Shown here in pieces: positions 1 through 7,654 of a stretch of 30,241 bases of DNA; the stretch's first letter is position 1, and every line of letters starts with the position of its first letter. Source of the stretch: an uncultured Eubacteriales bacterium (lineage in GTDB: Bacteria > Bacillota > Clostridia > Peptostreptococcales > Anaerovoracaceae); NCBI GenBank assembly GCA_900542565.1, contig UQOC01000025.1:1-30241 (forward strand). The letters are read 5' to 3'. The translations under genes and the position numbers were made by a program. The notes beneath the pieces were generated by a model. The model saw only the letters and a program-made list of their open reading frames with translations, made no database searches and was not told the DNA's origin.

Positions 1-16
1 CAGCCGTCAAGATCAG

Positions 17-2041
17 TTATTTTACAAACTTTTCCACAGTCTTGTCAACAAGAGCCTCGTCAGCCAGATACGGAATTGTTATGTGACCCTTTCCGGCGTA
101 GTTTTTGTTGTATTCTACGGCGGTAGAAAGAGCGTTTTCGTTGCGGGCCCAGTTGCGGCGGGCCACGCCTCCCATCACATCCCACATCATGGCAGAGCGG
201 ATTATCTCATCCGTCCGCTCACTTCCATCCAGGAGCAGGCCGAAGCCGCCGTTGATGGCCTTGCCTATACCCACGCCGCCGCCGTTATGCAGGGCGCACA
301 GGGACATGCCTCTGGCGGCGTTTCCGGCAAAGCACTGTACCGCCATGTCAGCCATCACATTGGACCCGTCCTTTATGTTGGATGTCTCCCGGAAAGGCGA
401 GTCGGTGCCGGAAACATCGTGATGGTCTCTGCCCATCATCACCGGACCGATCTTTCCTTCCCTTACCATCTCGTTGAACTTGAGGGCGATCCTGGTCCGG
501 CCCTCGGCGTCCTGATAGAGGATCCTGGCCTGAGTGCCCACCACCAGCTTGTTGGCCTTGGCGTCCCTTATCCATACCCAGTTATCTCTGTCCTGAGCAC
601 GGCGATTCGGGTCGATACAGTCCATGGCCGCCTGATCGGTGGCGTCCAGGTCTTCCGGCTTTCCGGAAAGGCATACCCAGCGGAAAGGCCCGTAGCCGTA
701 GTCGAACAGTACCGGTCCCATTATATCCTCTACATATGAAGGCCATATGAAGCCGTCCTTATCATCATATCCGTTTTTGGAAATTTCTTTGATCCCGGCG
801 TCGTACATGGCTTTCATGAACGAATTGCCATAGTCAAAGAAATATGTTCCCCTTTCGGTCAGGGCTTTGATGGCCCTGTAGTGGCGGCGCAAGGTCTCGT
901 CAACTTTCTCGTGGAAAAGCTCCCTGTCCTCGTGGAGCATACGGGTCCTTTCCTCAAAGGTCATGCCGGCCGGACAGTAACCGCCGTTATATACATTGTG
1001 GCACGAAGTCTGGTCCGACAGCAGATCGATGCGGAAATCCCTTGCCACCGCTGCTTCCAGCAGGTCGACGATGTTGCCGTGGTAGGCGATGGAAATACTT
1101 TCCCTGGCGGCCAGCTTTTCCGTGGCCAAAGCGAAAATCCCATCGATGTCGTCCATTACCACATCGACCCATCCCTGATCGTGGCGGGTCTTTATCCTTG
1201 AAATATCCACTTCCGCAAAAATGCCCACGGCCCTTGCGATGTTGGCGGCCTTAGGCTGGGCGCCGCTCATGCCGCCCAGTCCCGATGACACGAATGTGTG
1301 TCCGGTCAGGTCTCCCTGCTCCGGTACACCCAGATATTTGCGTCCGGCGTTGAGGATGGTGTTGAAAGTGCCGTGGACTATGCCCTGAGGCCCGATATAC
1401 ATCCAGCCTCCGGCGGTCATCTGGCCGTAGTTGGCAACGCCCATTTCCTCGGCGATCTCCCAGTCGTCCAGATTGTCGTACATGCCCACCATCATGGAGT
1501 TGGTGATTATCACTCTCGGCGCCGTCGGCTTGGACGGGAAAAGCCCCAGCGGATGGCCGGACTCTACCACGAGAGTCTGGTCTTCGGTCAGTTCTTCCAG
1601 ATATTTTTTGATGAGCCGGTACTGGAGCCAGTTCTGGCATACGGAACCGGTCTCGCCGTAGGTTACCAGTTCGTAAGGGTACAGAGCTACTTCAAAATCC
1701 AGATTGTTGTCTATCATAACCTGAAAAGCCTTTCCGGCCAGGCATTTTCCCTTGTATTCGCTGACTGGCTTTCCGTATATGCGCCCTGCCGGGCGGTATC
1801 TGTAGGCATATATCCTGCCTCTCGTGGTCAGCTCCTCCATGAACTCCGGCGCCAGCTTTTCGTGAAGTTCCTCCGGCACATAGCGGAGGGCGTTCTTGAG
1901 GGCGATCTTCGTCTGCTCCTTGGTAAGACGGAAGCCTCTGTCCGGAGCCCGGCGGATCCCCGGCTCAAAATCCGGATGATCCGGATACTCACAATCCAGC
2001 TTGATGGTCATGGCTTTGCTCACGGTCCTGTTATCTATCAT
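17..2041 (-). CDS. hutU: Urocanate hydratase
   Basis: Second enzyme of histidine degradation: it hydrates urocanate to imidazolone propionate in the cytoplasm using tightly bound NAD+. The 674-residue product matches the longer clostridial/fusobacterial branch of the family (the classical enzyme is about 555 residues). Visible signatures are the glycine-rich stretch SSGLGGMSGAQ (around residue 255) and HNGGGVGIGKAINGGFG near residue 590, both typical of urocanase NAD/substrate regions. The start chosen is MIDNRT, because AGGAGG lies 7 bases upstream; an ATG 30 bases further upstream would place that ribosome binding site inside the gene. It follows hutH on the same strand after a 130-base gap, so the two probably form one operon, with hutI/ftcD functions outside the window. 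Family assignment is secure. Confidence 0.96.
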   Translation of the reverse strand: MIDNRTVSKAMTIKLDCEYPDHPDFEPGIRRAPDRGFRLTKEQTKIALKNALRYVPEELHEKLAPEFMEELTTRGRIYAYRYRPAGRIYGKPVSEYKGKCLAGKAFQVMIDNNLDFEVALYPYELVTYGETGSVCQNWLQYRLIKKYLEELTEDQTLVVESGHPLGLFPSKPTAPRVIITNSMMVGMYDNLDDWEIAEEMGVANYGQMTAGGWMYIGPQGIVHGTFNTILNAGRKYLGVPEQGDLTGHTFVSSGLGGMSGAQPKAANIARAVGIFAEVDISRIKTRHDQGWVDVVMDDIDGIFALATEKLAARESISIAYHGNIVDLLEAAVARDFRIDLLSDQTSCHNVYNGGYCPAGMTFEERTRMLHEDRELFHEKVDETLRRHYRAIKALTERGTYFFDYGNSFMKAMYDAGIKEISKNGYDDKDGFIWPSYVEDIMGPVLFDYGYGPFRWVCLSGKPEDLDATDQAAMDCIDPNRRAQDRDNWVWIRDAKANKLVVGTQARILYQDAEGRTRIALKFNEMVREGKIGPVMMGRDHHDVSGTDSPFRETSNIKDGSNVMADMAVQCFAGNAARGMSLCALHNGGGVGIGKAINGGFGLLLDGSERTDEIIRSAMMWDVMGGVARRNWARNENALSTAVEYNKNYAGKGHITIPYLADEALVDKTVEKFVK

Positions 2042-2127
2042 TTTTCTTCCTCCTTTTCGGTCATGGGTCATTAAGTATTTTGCAGCCCTGCGGCCCTAAA
2101 TCTCCGTCAGTCCTGAGGCTTCGGCAG

Positions 2128-2161
2128 TTCCGGCTGTCCCGTGGTCCCGACATTTCCGGAA
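2128..2161 (-). other. Hairpin in the hutH-hutU gap
   Basis: A TTCCGG/CCGGAA stem with an inner TGTC/GACA pairing lies in the 130-base gap between hutH and hutU. No U-run follows on the minus strand, so it is more likely an mRNA processing or stability hairpin than a terminator. Function is inferred only from position. Confidence 0.4.
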
Positions 2162-2171
2162 GCCGTGCGCT

Positions 2172-3713
2172 CTACAACAGTTCGGCGACCTTTTCCACCG
2201 CCTCTACCAGACCGCCTGATTTTAACATATCATCAAATTTATCTAAATATCCGTACATTATTATATCCCGATCCACCGGGTCCGCCGTCCGGCGGATATA
2301 GTCGTAGGCTGCTCTGGTGGCCGGGGCCAGCTTATCTATGCCGCCCTCGCCTGTTTCCTGGCGCAGCCATATGGCCTGGGCAGCAGCAGCGATCTCTATG
2401 CCAATGACTTTCTGGGCGTTGTCAAGCACCATGGCGGCGGTCCGGGCGGATGTGGTGCCCATGGAGACATGATCCTCCTGATTGGCCGACGACGGTATGG
2501 AGTCCACCGAGGCCGGGTGGTCGTAGACCTTGTTTTCCGACACCATGGAGGCCGCCGAATACTGGGCTATCATAAAGCCGGAGCACACTCCGCCGTACTT
2601 AGTCAGAAAAGCCGGGAGTCCTTCGGAAAGAGCCGGGTTCACCAGCCTTTCTGTCCGCCGCTCGGAAACATCAGCAAGCTCCGATATGGCTATCTTGAGA
2701 AAGTCAAAAGTAAGCGCCATAGGCTGGCCGTGGAAATTGCCGCCGCTGATCACCTCGTCCTCGTCAGGAAAGACGATAGGATTGTCGGTCACGGCGTTTA
2801 TCTCCCGGCTTATCATGTCATAGGCATATCTTATGGCGTCCCTGGACGCCCCGTGTATCTGAGGTGCGCACCTGAGAGTGTAAGGGTCCTGGACTTTTCC
2901 CGGCTGAATGTCCCTGGCGTTGCCGGAACCTTCAAGAAGAGCCAGCAGATTGCAGGCGGCATCTTTCTGTCCCTGGTGGCCCCGCAGGTCGTGGATCTTG
3001 TGGTCGTAGGCTTTCTTGATGGCGTGGAGCGCCTCTCCCGTCAGGGCGCAGGCTATGTCCGCCGCCTTTGCAAGGCTCATTGCGTCCCACAGCACATTGA
3101 GGCCCACCGCCGTCATCATCTGGGTGCCGTTGTTGAGAGCCAGGCCTTCTTTGGCCGCCAGCGTGACAGGCATGATACCCGCTTCTTTCATGGCCGCCGC
3201 CGAATCCATGATCTGTCCCTTATACTCCGCCTTTCCCTCGCCGATCAGCGCAAGGGCGATGTGGGAAAGGGGCGCCAGATCGCCGGAAGCGCCCAGAGAG
3301 CCTTTTTGCGGGATGACAGGGTGAACGCCTGCGTTGAGCATATCTATGAGAGTCTGCAGCGTTTCAAGCCTGATGCCCGAATTGCCCCTTGCAAGGGCGT
3401 TGCACCTGAGCAGCATGGCCGCTCTGACATCTCTGGCCGGATAGGCCGGCCCCATGGCGCAGGTGTGGCTCATTATCAGGTTACGCTGCAGTTCCTCGGT
3501 TTCTTCCGATGAGATCATCACATTGGAAAATTTGCCGAAGCCGGTGGTCAGTCCGTAGATGACCGCCTTTTCAGCCAGTTTCCGCTCGATGTAGGCCCTG
3601 GCCTTTTTTACATTGACAATGGCTTCGTCAGTGAGTTTCACTTCTTCGCCGTCCCGGCAGACGCGGATAACCTGTTCTACAGTCAGATCTCTCCCGTTTA
3701 TGAATACCGTCAT
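2172..3713 (-). CDS. hutH: Histidine ammonia-lyase
   Basis: First step of histidine degradation: non-oxidative deamination of L-histidine to urocanate and ammonia. The 513-residue product has the usual length. The self-cyclising Ala-Ser-Gly triad that forms the MIO electrophile is at residues 142-144 within GSLGASGDLAPLSH, the same position as in the Pseudomonas enzyme. YGLTTGFGKF near residue 55 and NNGTQMM are further family signatures. The start MTVFING has GGAG 8 bases upstream; a GTG three codons earlier overlaps the binding site and is rejected. It is the promoter-proximal gene of the hut pair, with a strong TATAAT and a palindromic site upstream. Assignment is secure. Confidence 0.97.
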   Translation of the reverse strand: MTVFINGRDLTVEQVIRVCRDGEEVKLTDEAIVNVKKARAYIERKLAEKAVIYGLTTGFGKFSNVMISSEETEELQRNLIMSHTCAMGPAYPARDVRAAMLLRCNALARGNSGIRLETLQTLIDMLNAGVHPVIPQKGSLGASGDLAPLSHIALALIGEGKAEYKGQIMDSAAAMKEAGIMPVTLAAKEGLALNNGTQMMTAVGLNVLWDAMSLAKAADIACALTGEALHAIKKAYDHKIHDLRGHQGQKDAACNLLALLEGSGNARDIQPGKVQDPYTLRCAPQIHGASRDAIRYAYDMISREINAVTDNPIVFPDEDEVISGGNFHGQPMALTFDFLKIAISELADVSERRTERLVNPALSEGLPAFLTKYGGVCSGFMIAQYSAASMVSENKVYDHPASVDSIPSSANQEDHVSMGTTSARTAAMVLDNAQKVIGIEIAAAAQAIWLRQETGEGGIDKLAPATRAAYDYIRRTADPVDRDIIMYGYLDKFDDMLKSGGLVEAVEKVAELL

Positions 3714-3759
3714 AACACACACTCCGTTTCTCGCCGCAGCAAAGTTTATGCACGGCGTT

Positions 3760-3775
3760 TTGCATAATTATGCAA
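3760..3775. promoter_or_regulatory. Perfect 16-bp palindrome upstream of hutH (operator candidate)
   Basis: TTGCATAATTATGCAA is a perfect palindrome lying between the -10 element and the hutH start, where a repressor would block transcription. A further half site (TTTATGCA) lies at 3745-3752, and TGCATAA recurs near 3953. The arrangement resembles a dimer-binding operator for a histidine- or arginine-responsive regulator, but the protein is not identified in the window. Confidence 0.5.
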
Positions 3776-3801
3776 TTTTTTTCTGCTTTTCTTTATATAA
3801 T

Positions 3802-3830
3802 ATTATAGCGGAAAACGGGATGTTTTTCTA
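3802..3830 (-). promoter_or_regulatory. hutH-hutU promoter (strong -10, poor -35)
   Basis: A consensus TATAAT (minus strand, 3802-3807) stands about 90 bases upstream of hutH. With a 17-base spacer the -35 would be TAGAAA, a poor match, suggesting an activator or weak basal use. The 3714-4136 interval otherwise holds the palindrome and two hairpins; no convincing gene is seen there. Confidence 0.5.
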
Positions 3831-4026
3831 TGTTTTTTTGCGGCACAACCGTTGATTTCATCATATTTTTGCGTTTTTTTAGTTTTTGGGCGGCAGGATG
3901 TTTTGATGCTTTAAAACTGTAAAACAATGCCGTTATATCGCAGGCCTGTAGTGCATAATGTATACATGCCGTGAATATTTTTCCATCCCCGCCCCGAAGT
4001 ATTGAAAAAACTTTATTTTTCCACAC

Positions 4027-4049
4027 AAAAAGCGGGCCCGAAGGTCCGC
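4027..4049 (-). terminator. Rho-independent terminator after the DUF1848 gene
   Basis: Read on the minus strand this is GCGGACC, a TTCG tetraloop, GGCCCGC, then TTTTT. The stem has one A/C mismatch, but the closing C(UUCG)G loop is very stable. It lies about 90 bases beyond the stop of the XRE-DUF1848 operon and insulates it from hutH. Confidence 0.75.
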
Positions 4050-4058
4050 CTTGCCGTT

Positions 4059-4103
4059 CAGCGGCGCCAAAGCCTCTCCAGGCTTTACAATCCGCTGTTT
4101 TTT
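4059..4103 (+). terminator. Compound hairpin with T6 run
   Basis: An outer stem CAGCGG/CCGCTG encloses a perfect inner stem AAAGCC/GGCTTT, and TTTTTT follows on the plus strand. This is terminator-like in the plus direction, although no plus-strand gene reads into it. On the minus strand the same sequence lies between the DUF1848 stop and the UUCG terminator, so it also adds structure to the 3' end of that transcript. Confidence 0.5.
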
Positions 4104-4136
4104 CTATTTATATGCAACAGTTTTGTATAATTACAG

Positions 4137-5054
4137 CTATCTCCGCCGCAGAAACGACTTTTGCGAAGCCATGGAGATCTGATCCTGCGGCCTGATCCGC
4201 CCCAGCAGCAGCGGCGAATCCGGGTCGTGGCGCTTGTAGTTTTCCAGAGCCAGCCGGTCGTCCGTGTTGGCGTAGCAGTATCTGCACCCGTTGATACAGG
4301 TATCGTAAGCGCCTATATCCCGGCTTTCGATACAGTGGCAGCCCGCTCTCATGCCACGGTGGCTCAGGTCACTGAATTCCAGTCCGTTGGCTCGTCCCAG
4401 TATCTCCAGCGTCATGCAGCCGGAGCTGTGTATGCCGTAACGGGAATAGTCATCGTCCGTGCCGCAGGTCTGGATGTGCAGGCCGTATCTTGCGGCTATG
4501 TCCCCAAGGCCCTGGGCCAGCCGGTCTTTCTGCTCCGCCGAAATGGGCGAAAGTTCCGGCATCTTAAAGTCCAGTTTCTTATACATTTCCACAAAGCTGA
4601 AAATGCACCGGTCCACATGTGGCGCAAGCCTTTCCGCCATGCGCCCGAAAGTTTCAAAATGTCTTTCTGCGGTATATGTGTCTGTCAGGAGGACGGGGTC
4701 GTAACGCCAGGCGACGCGGCCTTTTCCGACCTTTTCTGATAATTCTGCCAGAGTCTGTATGCTTTCTTCGATGGACGGCACGCCAGGCTCCATATCTCGG
4801 CCATAGGCTGTTATGGTGTAGTAAAAGTATGTGGGGAACCTGTCCGTTATCTCGTGGATCCGGGGCAGGATGGGCTTGTAGTTCTTGGAGCAGAAGACTA
4901 CGCAGTCTACTTTTTCCGGCGTCAGCTCATAGCGGGTGACTTTATTTGGAAAAAGCGGGTTCCTTGAAAGGACCCAGCCCTCGGAAAACCGCTTCAAAAG
5001 CCACTCTGTATAATATTGTACCGTATCCGTACGGCCTCCTGTGTTGATGATCAT
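4137..5054 (-). CDS. DUF1848 family protein (C-terminal radical-SAM-like cysteine cluster)
   Basis: A 305-residue protein recognised as DUF1848: N-terminal IINTGGRTDTV, the VFCSKNYKP segment, and a C-terminal cluster containing CINGCRYCYAN. The family is uncharacterised; its C-terminal cysteines resemble the cluster-binding motif of radical SAM enzymes, so an Fe-S protein acting on an unknown substrate is an inference. AAGGAG sits 5 bases before the ATG and overlaps the TAA of the upstream XRE gene, with only 9 bases between the two genes, so they are translationally coupled. A terminator with a UUCG loop follows. The C-terminal tail (SQKSFLRRR) is basic and probably flexible. Confidence 0.85.
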   Translation of the reverse strand: MIINTGGRTDTVQYYTEWLLKRFSEGWVLSRNPLFPNKVTRYELTPEKVDCVVFCSKNYKPILPRIHEITDRFPTYFYYTITAYGRDMEPGVPSIEESIQTLAELSEKVGKGRVAWRYDPVLLTDTYTAERHFETFGRMAERLAPHVDRCIFSFVEMYKKLDFKMPELSPISAEQKDRLAQGLGDIAARYGLHIQTCGTDDDYSRYGIHSSGCMTLEILGRANGLEFSDLSHRGMRAGCHCIESRDIGAYDTCINGCRYCYANTDDRLALENYKRHDPDSPLLLGRIRPQDQISMASQKSFLRRR

Positions 5055-5063
5055 GCTGGCTCC

Positions 5064-5360
5064 TTATGGGTCGTTTTCCTGTCCGTCCCTTTTTAACCGT
5101 TCAACAATTTCTACGATCAAAGCAATGTCCTTTTTATCAAGCCCTGAAACATTTACGACATTTAACTCATCCACCCCAAGCAGATAATCTGTAGAGACAG
5201 AAAACACCTTTGATAATTCAACGATCGAAGATAACGACGGCATTGATAAACCCTGTTCCCATGAGTTCACTCCGTTTCTCGTAACGCACAACCGCCTTGC
5301 CAGCTCTGCCTGTGTCCAGTTTCTTGATGTTCGTAAGGCCTTGATAGTGTCTGAAATCAT
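5064..5360 (-). CDS. XRE-family helix-turn-helix regulator
   Basis: A 98-residue DNA-binding protein. Residues 1-60 form a Cro/CI-type HTH: WTQAELARRLCVTRNGVNSWEQGLSMPSL is the recognition region, followed by the typical LSKVFSVSTDYLLGVDE ending. The short C-terminal part (KKDIALIVEIVERLKRDG) is helical and probably dimerises. The start MISDTIK is chosen because AGGAGG lies 8 bases upstream; the frame stays open further upstream, but there it overlaps the promoter region. It is co-transcribed with the DUF1848 gene and divergent from the three-gene cassette at 5519, so it may control both itself and the cassette. Confidence 0.88.
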   Translation of the reverse strand: MISDTIKALRTSRNWTQAELARRLCVTRNGVNSWEQGLSMPSLSSIVELSKVFSVSTDYLLGVDELNVVNVSGLDKKDIALIVEIVERLKRDGQENDP

Positions 5361-5398
5361 TGGTTGCCCTCCTATGTTGTCAATTATATTCCTCAACA

Positions 5399-5416
5399 AT
5401 GATTTATCATTATCAT
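5399..5416. promoter_or_regulatory. Operator candidate for the XRE regulator
   Basis: ATGAT-TT-ATCAT is a 12-bp dyad followed directly by another TATCAT half. It lies between the XRE start and the divergent promoter, a usual place for autoregulation by XRE proteins. Inference from symmetry and position only. Confidence 0.4.
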
Positions 5417-5431
5417 ATTTGGCTCTATTAC

Positions 5432-5460
5432 TTGACACATTTCCATTTATGTACTAATAT
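5432..5460 (+). promoter_or_regulatory. Strong sigma-A promoter for the 5519-7191 cassette
   Basis: TTGACA (5432-5437), a 17-base spacer and TAATAT (5455-5460) form a near-consensus promoter reading into the three-gene cassette, with a leader of about 50 bases before AGGAGG and the first ATG. Confidence 0.82.
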
Positions 5461-5518
5461 GATTATAAATAGAGTATCAATTTTTTCATCATAAAAGTGC
5501 AAGATAGGAGGAGAACTA

Positions 5519-5965
5519 ATGAAAAAAATAAAGGATTGCAGAGGAGAGATCAGACAGGCAATTCAAGCTGCGGGATGGAGTGCTGAAAATATTGCAGAAT
5601 TCATTAAAGAGATTGCTGAAGCAAACAACATTCCTGCTTCGGTGTCTGTATATGAAGCCTCGACAGGCGGATTATTCGGTAAAACCATGCCTTGTGTAAT
5701 GGTTTCTCATCCTAATCCTCCCCAGCAGTATTTTTCCCATCTGATCATAATCAATGGAGATATAATCAATTTCCAATATTGGGGAATGAGCAAGGCCAAT
5801 TACAATAACAATATGAAAGAGATGGACAGAAATTCCGGAAAAATAAGCGGATTGATAAAAAGTGCTCTGAGAAGCGATATGCGCATGGAGCTACAAACCG
5901 AACAACTGTGGCACCAGCAAATATTATCAATCTATGAGGCGATCTGGTTTCCACAAGAGGCGTAA
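5519..5965 (+). CDS. Uncharacterised 148-residue protein, cassette gene 1
   Basis: I do not recognise this family. AGGAGG is 7 bases before the ATG and a near-consensus promoter lies upstream, so the gene is credible. The protein appears soluble: an N-terminal helical region (DCRGEIRQAIQAAGWSAENIAEFIKEI), a strand-rich middle (SVSVYEAS, PCVMVSHP, HLIIINGDIINFQYWG) and a helical C-terminus. No signal peptide or membrane segment is seen. Base composition and codon use are visibly AT-richer than the hut and feo genes. It is followed after 55 bases by the cysteine-rich CFI-box-like gene on the same strand, which suggests a joint role. Function is unknown. Confidence 0.75.
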   Translation: MKKIKDCRGEIRQAIQAAGWSAENIAEFIKEIAEANNIPASVSVYEASTGGLFGKTMPCVMVSHPNPPQQYFSHLIIINGDIINFQYWGMSKANYNNNMKEMDRNSGKISGLIKSALRSDMRMELQTEQLWHQQILSIYEAIWFPQEA

Positions 5966-6020
5966 GCCTATAGCGGTACAGGCATATTTAACATTTTATG
6001 ATTATACCAGGAGGAAATAA

Positions 6021-6524
6021 ATGCCGAAGTGCGAATATTGTGAGATAAGAGGATGGGGTGGCAAAGCGTTCTGCCGCAAAAAGGATGACTATGTGACCGA
6101 TGACTTTTATTATGATTTCTGCAATACATATAAGTATGATGATTGTCCGTATTATCGAGGAAGCTCAAGCGGGTGCTATCTGACGACAGCGTGTGTCGAT
6201 GCGATGGAATTCCCCGATGATTGCTTGGAATTGCAAACAATGCGCAGGTTGAGGGATGAATATATTCTCCCTAATATAGAAAACGGACGAAAAATAGTAG
6301 AAGAATATTATGCAAAAGCTCCGCAGATCGTTTCCGCGATCAACGCAAAAGAAAACAGCATAGAAATATGGAAAGACATATATTTAAACGAGATAACGCC
6401 TTGTGTTAAGACTGCGCTGCAAGAGGGCTTCCATAGTGCATATGAAAAATATTCAGATATGACGCAGAAATTGCTGAACAAGTATTTGCCAGACCAGGAT
6501 GGAGGAAAAAAAGATGAATTATAA
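6021..6524 (+). CDS. Cys-rich protein with a CFI-box-like domain, cassette gene 2
   Basis: A 167-residue protein with two parts. Residues 1-50 hold spaced cysteines (CEYCEIRGWGG, FCRKKDDYV, FCNTY, DDCPYY) that look like a metal-binding module. From residue 54, GCYLTTACVDAM followed by LQTMRRLRDEYI and EEYYAKAPQI matches the arrangement of the CFI-box C-terminal domain (C-F/Y-I/L-x-T-A, later LRxFRDxxL and YYxxxP). The role of that domain is not established; a processing or sorting function has been suggested for some members. AGGAGG lies 6 bases before the ATG. The stop overlaps the next gene by 11 bases, indicating translational coupling with the helical repeat protein. Confidence 0.78.
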   Translation: MPKCEYCEIRGWGGKAFCRKKDDYVTDDFYYDFCNTYKYDDCPYYRGSSSGCYLTTACVDAMEFPDDCLELQTMRRLRDEYILPNIENGRKIVEEYYAKAPQIVSAINAKENSIEIWKDIYLNEITPCVKTALQEGFHSAYEKYSDMTQKLLNKYLPDQDGGKKDEL

Positions 6525-7191
6525 TGAACTGGTACAAGAGGCAGAAAATAAAATTTCAAATAAAGAGTACGAACTTGCTGCACAGATGTTTCACGACATT
6601 GCTGCACAAACGGGAGATATATATTGTACAAAGAAAGCCCTGGATCTGTATATGCTGTTGGCGGAAGCAGATTTAGGTCTTATGGATAGCGGACTGGGCA
6701 TGTCCATGATCGAATATGCTGTCAAAGATATAAATACAGCATATCGGTTTATTACAGGATGTATGTTAAATCATAATATCATGAATGAGATCAGCGAGCA
6801 TGTTAAAGCAAAACATGCTGATTGTTTGTTTATGATAGGAAAGATAAAGTTTTTACAAGAGGATCCGGAGTGCTTAGATTATTTTAAAGAGGCATCCTCA
6901 TATGGCAAAAACATGGCAAACATGTTAGCCGGAGTATGGTATGATAAACAAGTCAGCAGAATGTTAAAAGAAGAAGATCCAGATACGGATTTGCTGATTG
7001 AAATGAGTAAAAGCGCAATTCAATCTTTTGAAACTTTTATCGAGAAATATAATCCGAGTGAAGCAGAGAGCGATGAGTTTGAAACTGCGAATTTATTGGT
7101 TTCTTTTTACTATGAAGTAGGTTTAGGAACAGAAGTGGACAAGCAACATGCGGCTGAACATAAACAAAAAGCGGGACATTTGAACAAATAA
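6514..7191 (+). CDS. Helical (TPR-like) repeat protein, cassette gene 3
   Basis: A 225-residue, almost entirely helical protein. Segments such as KISNKEYELAAQMFHDIAAQTGD and FLQEDPECLDYFKEASSYGKNMANML have the small/large residue spacing of tetratricopeptide or Sel1-like repeats, pointing to a protein-binding scaffold; no catalytic motif is seen. The start MNYNELV is chosen because GGAGG lies 8 bases upstream; an ATG 15 bases earlier would contain that binding site. It overlaps the end of the CFI-box-like gene. The AT-rich composition matches the rest of the cassette. It may act as the partner or regulator of the two preceding proteins, which is inference. Confidence 0.78.
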   Translation: MNYNELVQEAENKISNKEYELAAQMFHDIAAQTGDIYCTKKALDLYMLLAEADLGLMDSGLGMSMIEYAVKDINTAYRFITGCMLNHNIMNEISEHVKAKHADCLFMIGKIKFLQEDPECLDYFKEASSYGKNMANMLAGVWYDKQVSRMLKEEDPDTDLLIEMSKSAIQSFETFIEKYNPSEAESDEFETANLLVSFYYEVGLGTEVDKQHAAEHKQKAGHLNK

Positions 7192-7211
7192 TGTGGCCGC
7201 GCAGCCTCGCA

Positions 7212-7246
7212 GGGTTGTAGATTTTACAATCCCATACCTTTGTCCT
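7212..7246 (+). terminator. Weak terminator-like hairpin after the cassette
   Basis: GGG-TTGTA pairs with TACAA-T-CCC (one bulged T), and a T-rich tract begins several bases downstream. It is a plausible but imperfect end for the cassette transcript. Confidence 0.35.
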
Positions 7247-7269
7247 GTTTTTTGCCGCTCGGCAATCTC

Positions 7270-7491
7270 GCCAAAAAAAGGTTCTCAATATTGCTGATAC
7301 AGGCCCTTGTGAGAACCTTTTCTCACTGAACGGTTCTCAGCAGGCCAAAAAACAGAAAAACAAGAACCTGTATTGGTATAATTTCCCGGAAAATGTTCTC
7401 GCAGGCCTTGTTTATTTAAAAATGAGAACCCGCATGTCTTGTCAGGTTCTCAAGCGAGGACTTCTCACAAAAATGAGAACCTTTTTCTGGC
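7270..7491. repeat. Intergenic inverted-repeat element A (TGAGAACC words)
   Basis: A 222-bp element between convergent genes. Its ends are GCCAAAAAAAGGTTCTCA (7270-7287) and, inverted, TGAGAACCTTTTTCTGGC (7474-7491), matching at 17 of 18 positions. The octamer TGAGAACC or its complement occurs exactly six times, at 7280-7287(-), 7310-7317(+), 7332-7339(-), 7423-7430(+), 7445-7452(-) and 7474-7481(+), with degenerate copies near 7361, 7394, 7461 and 7546. Exact copies alternate in orientation, so neighbours can pair into hairpins with loops of about 22 bases. No coding signal is seen in 7192-7604. Confidence 0.75.
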
Positions 7492-7604
7492 GGAAGACCG
7501 TGCCGTTCGGTTGGATTCTCCCCGCCCTCCAAAAACGGGTCGGCTGAGAGAACCCGCTGCCGGGAGCGCACCCTCCAGCTAAAGATTCGCCATCGTAACA
7601 CACC

Positions 7605-7640
7605 AAAAAAGGCGGTGACAGCCACGGGCTGCTCCGCCTT
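7605..7640 (-). terminator. Terminator of the paralogous membrane-protein operon
   Basis: On the minus strand AAGGCGG-a-GCAGCC, a 3-base loop, GGCTGT-ca-CCGCC and then TTTTTT. Strong stem with a U-run, 15 bases after the stop of the 7655 gene. The A/T flanks make it potentially bidirectional. Confidence 0.85.
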
Positions 7641-7654
7641 TTTATATTGCTGTT

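Noticed and set aside
1298..2074. A 258-residue plus-strand open frame
   Set aside because: Antisense shadow of hutU, without a recognisable domain.
2469..3512. A 347-residue plus-strand open frame
   Set aside because: Antisense shadow of hutH; hutH has complete family motifs.
3793..4026. 77-residue minus-strand frame upstream of hutH
   Set aside because: It covers the hutH promoter, has no ribosome binding site and low-complexity composition.
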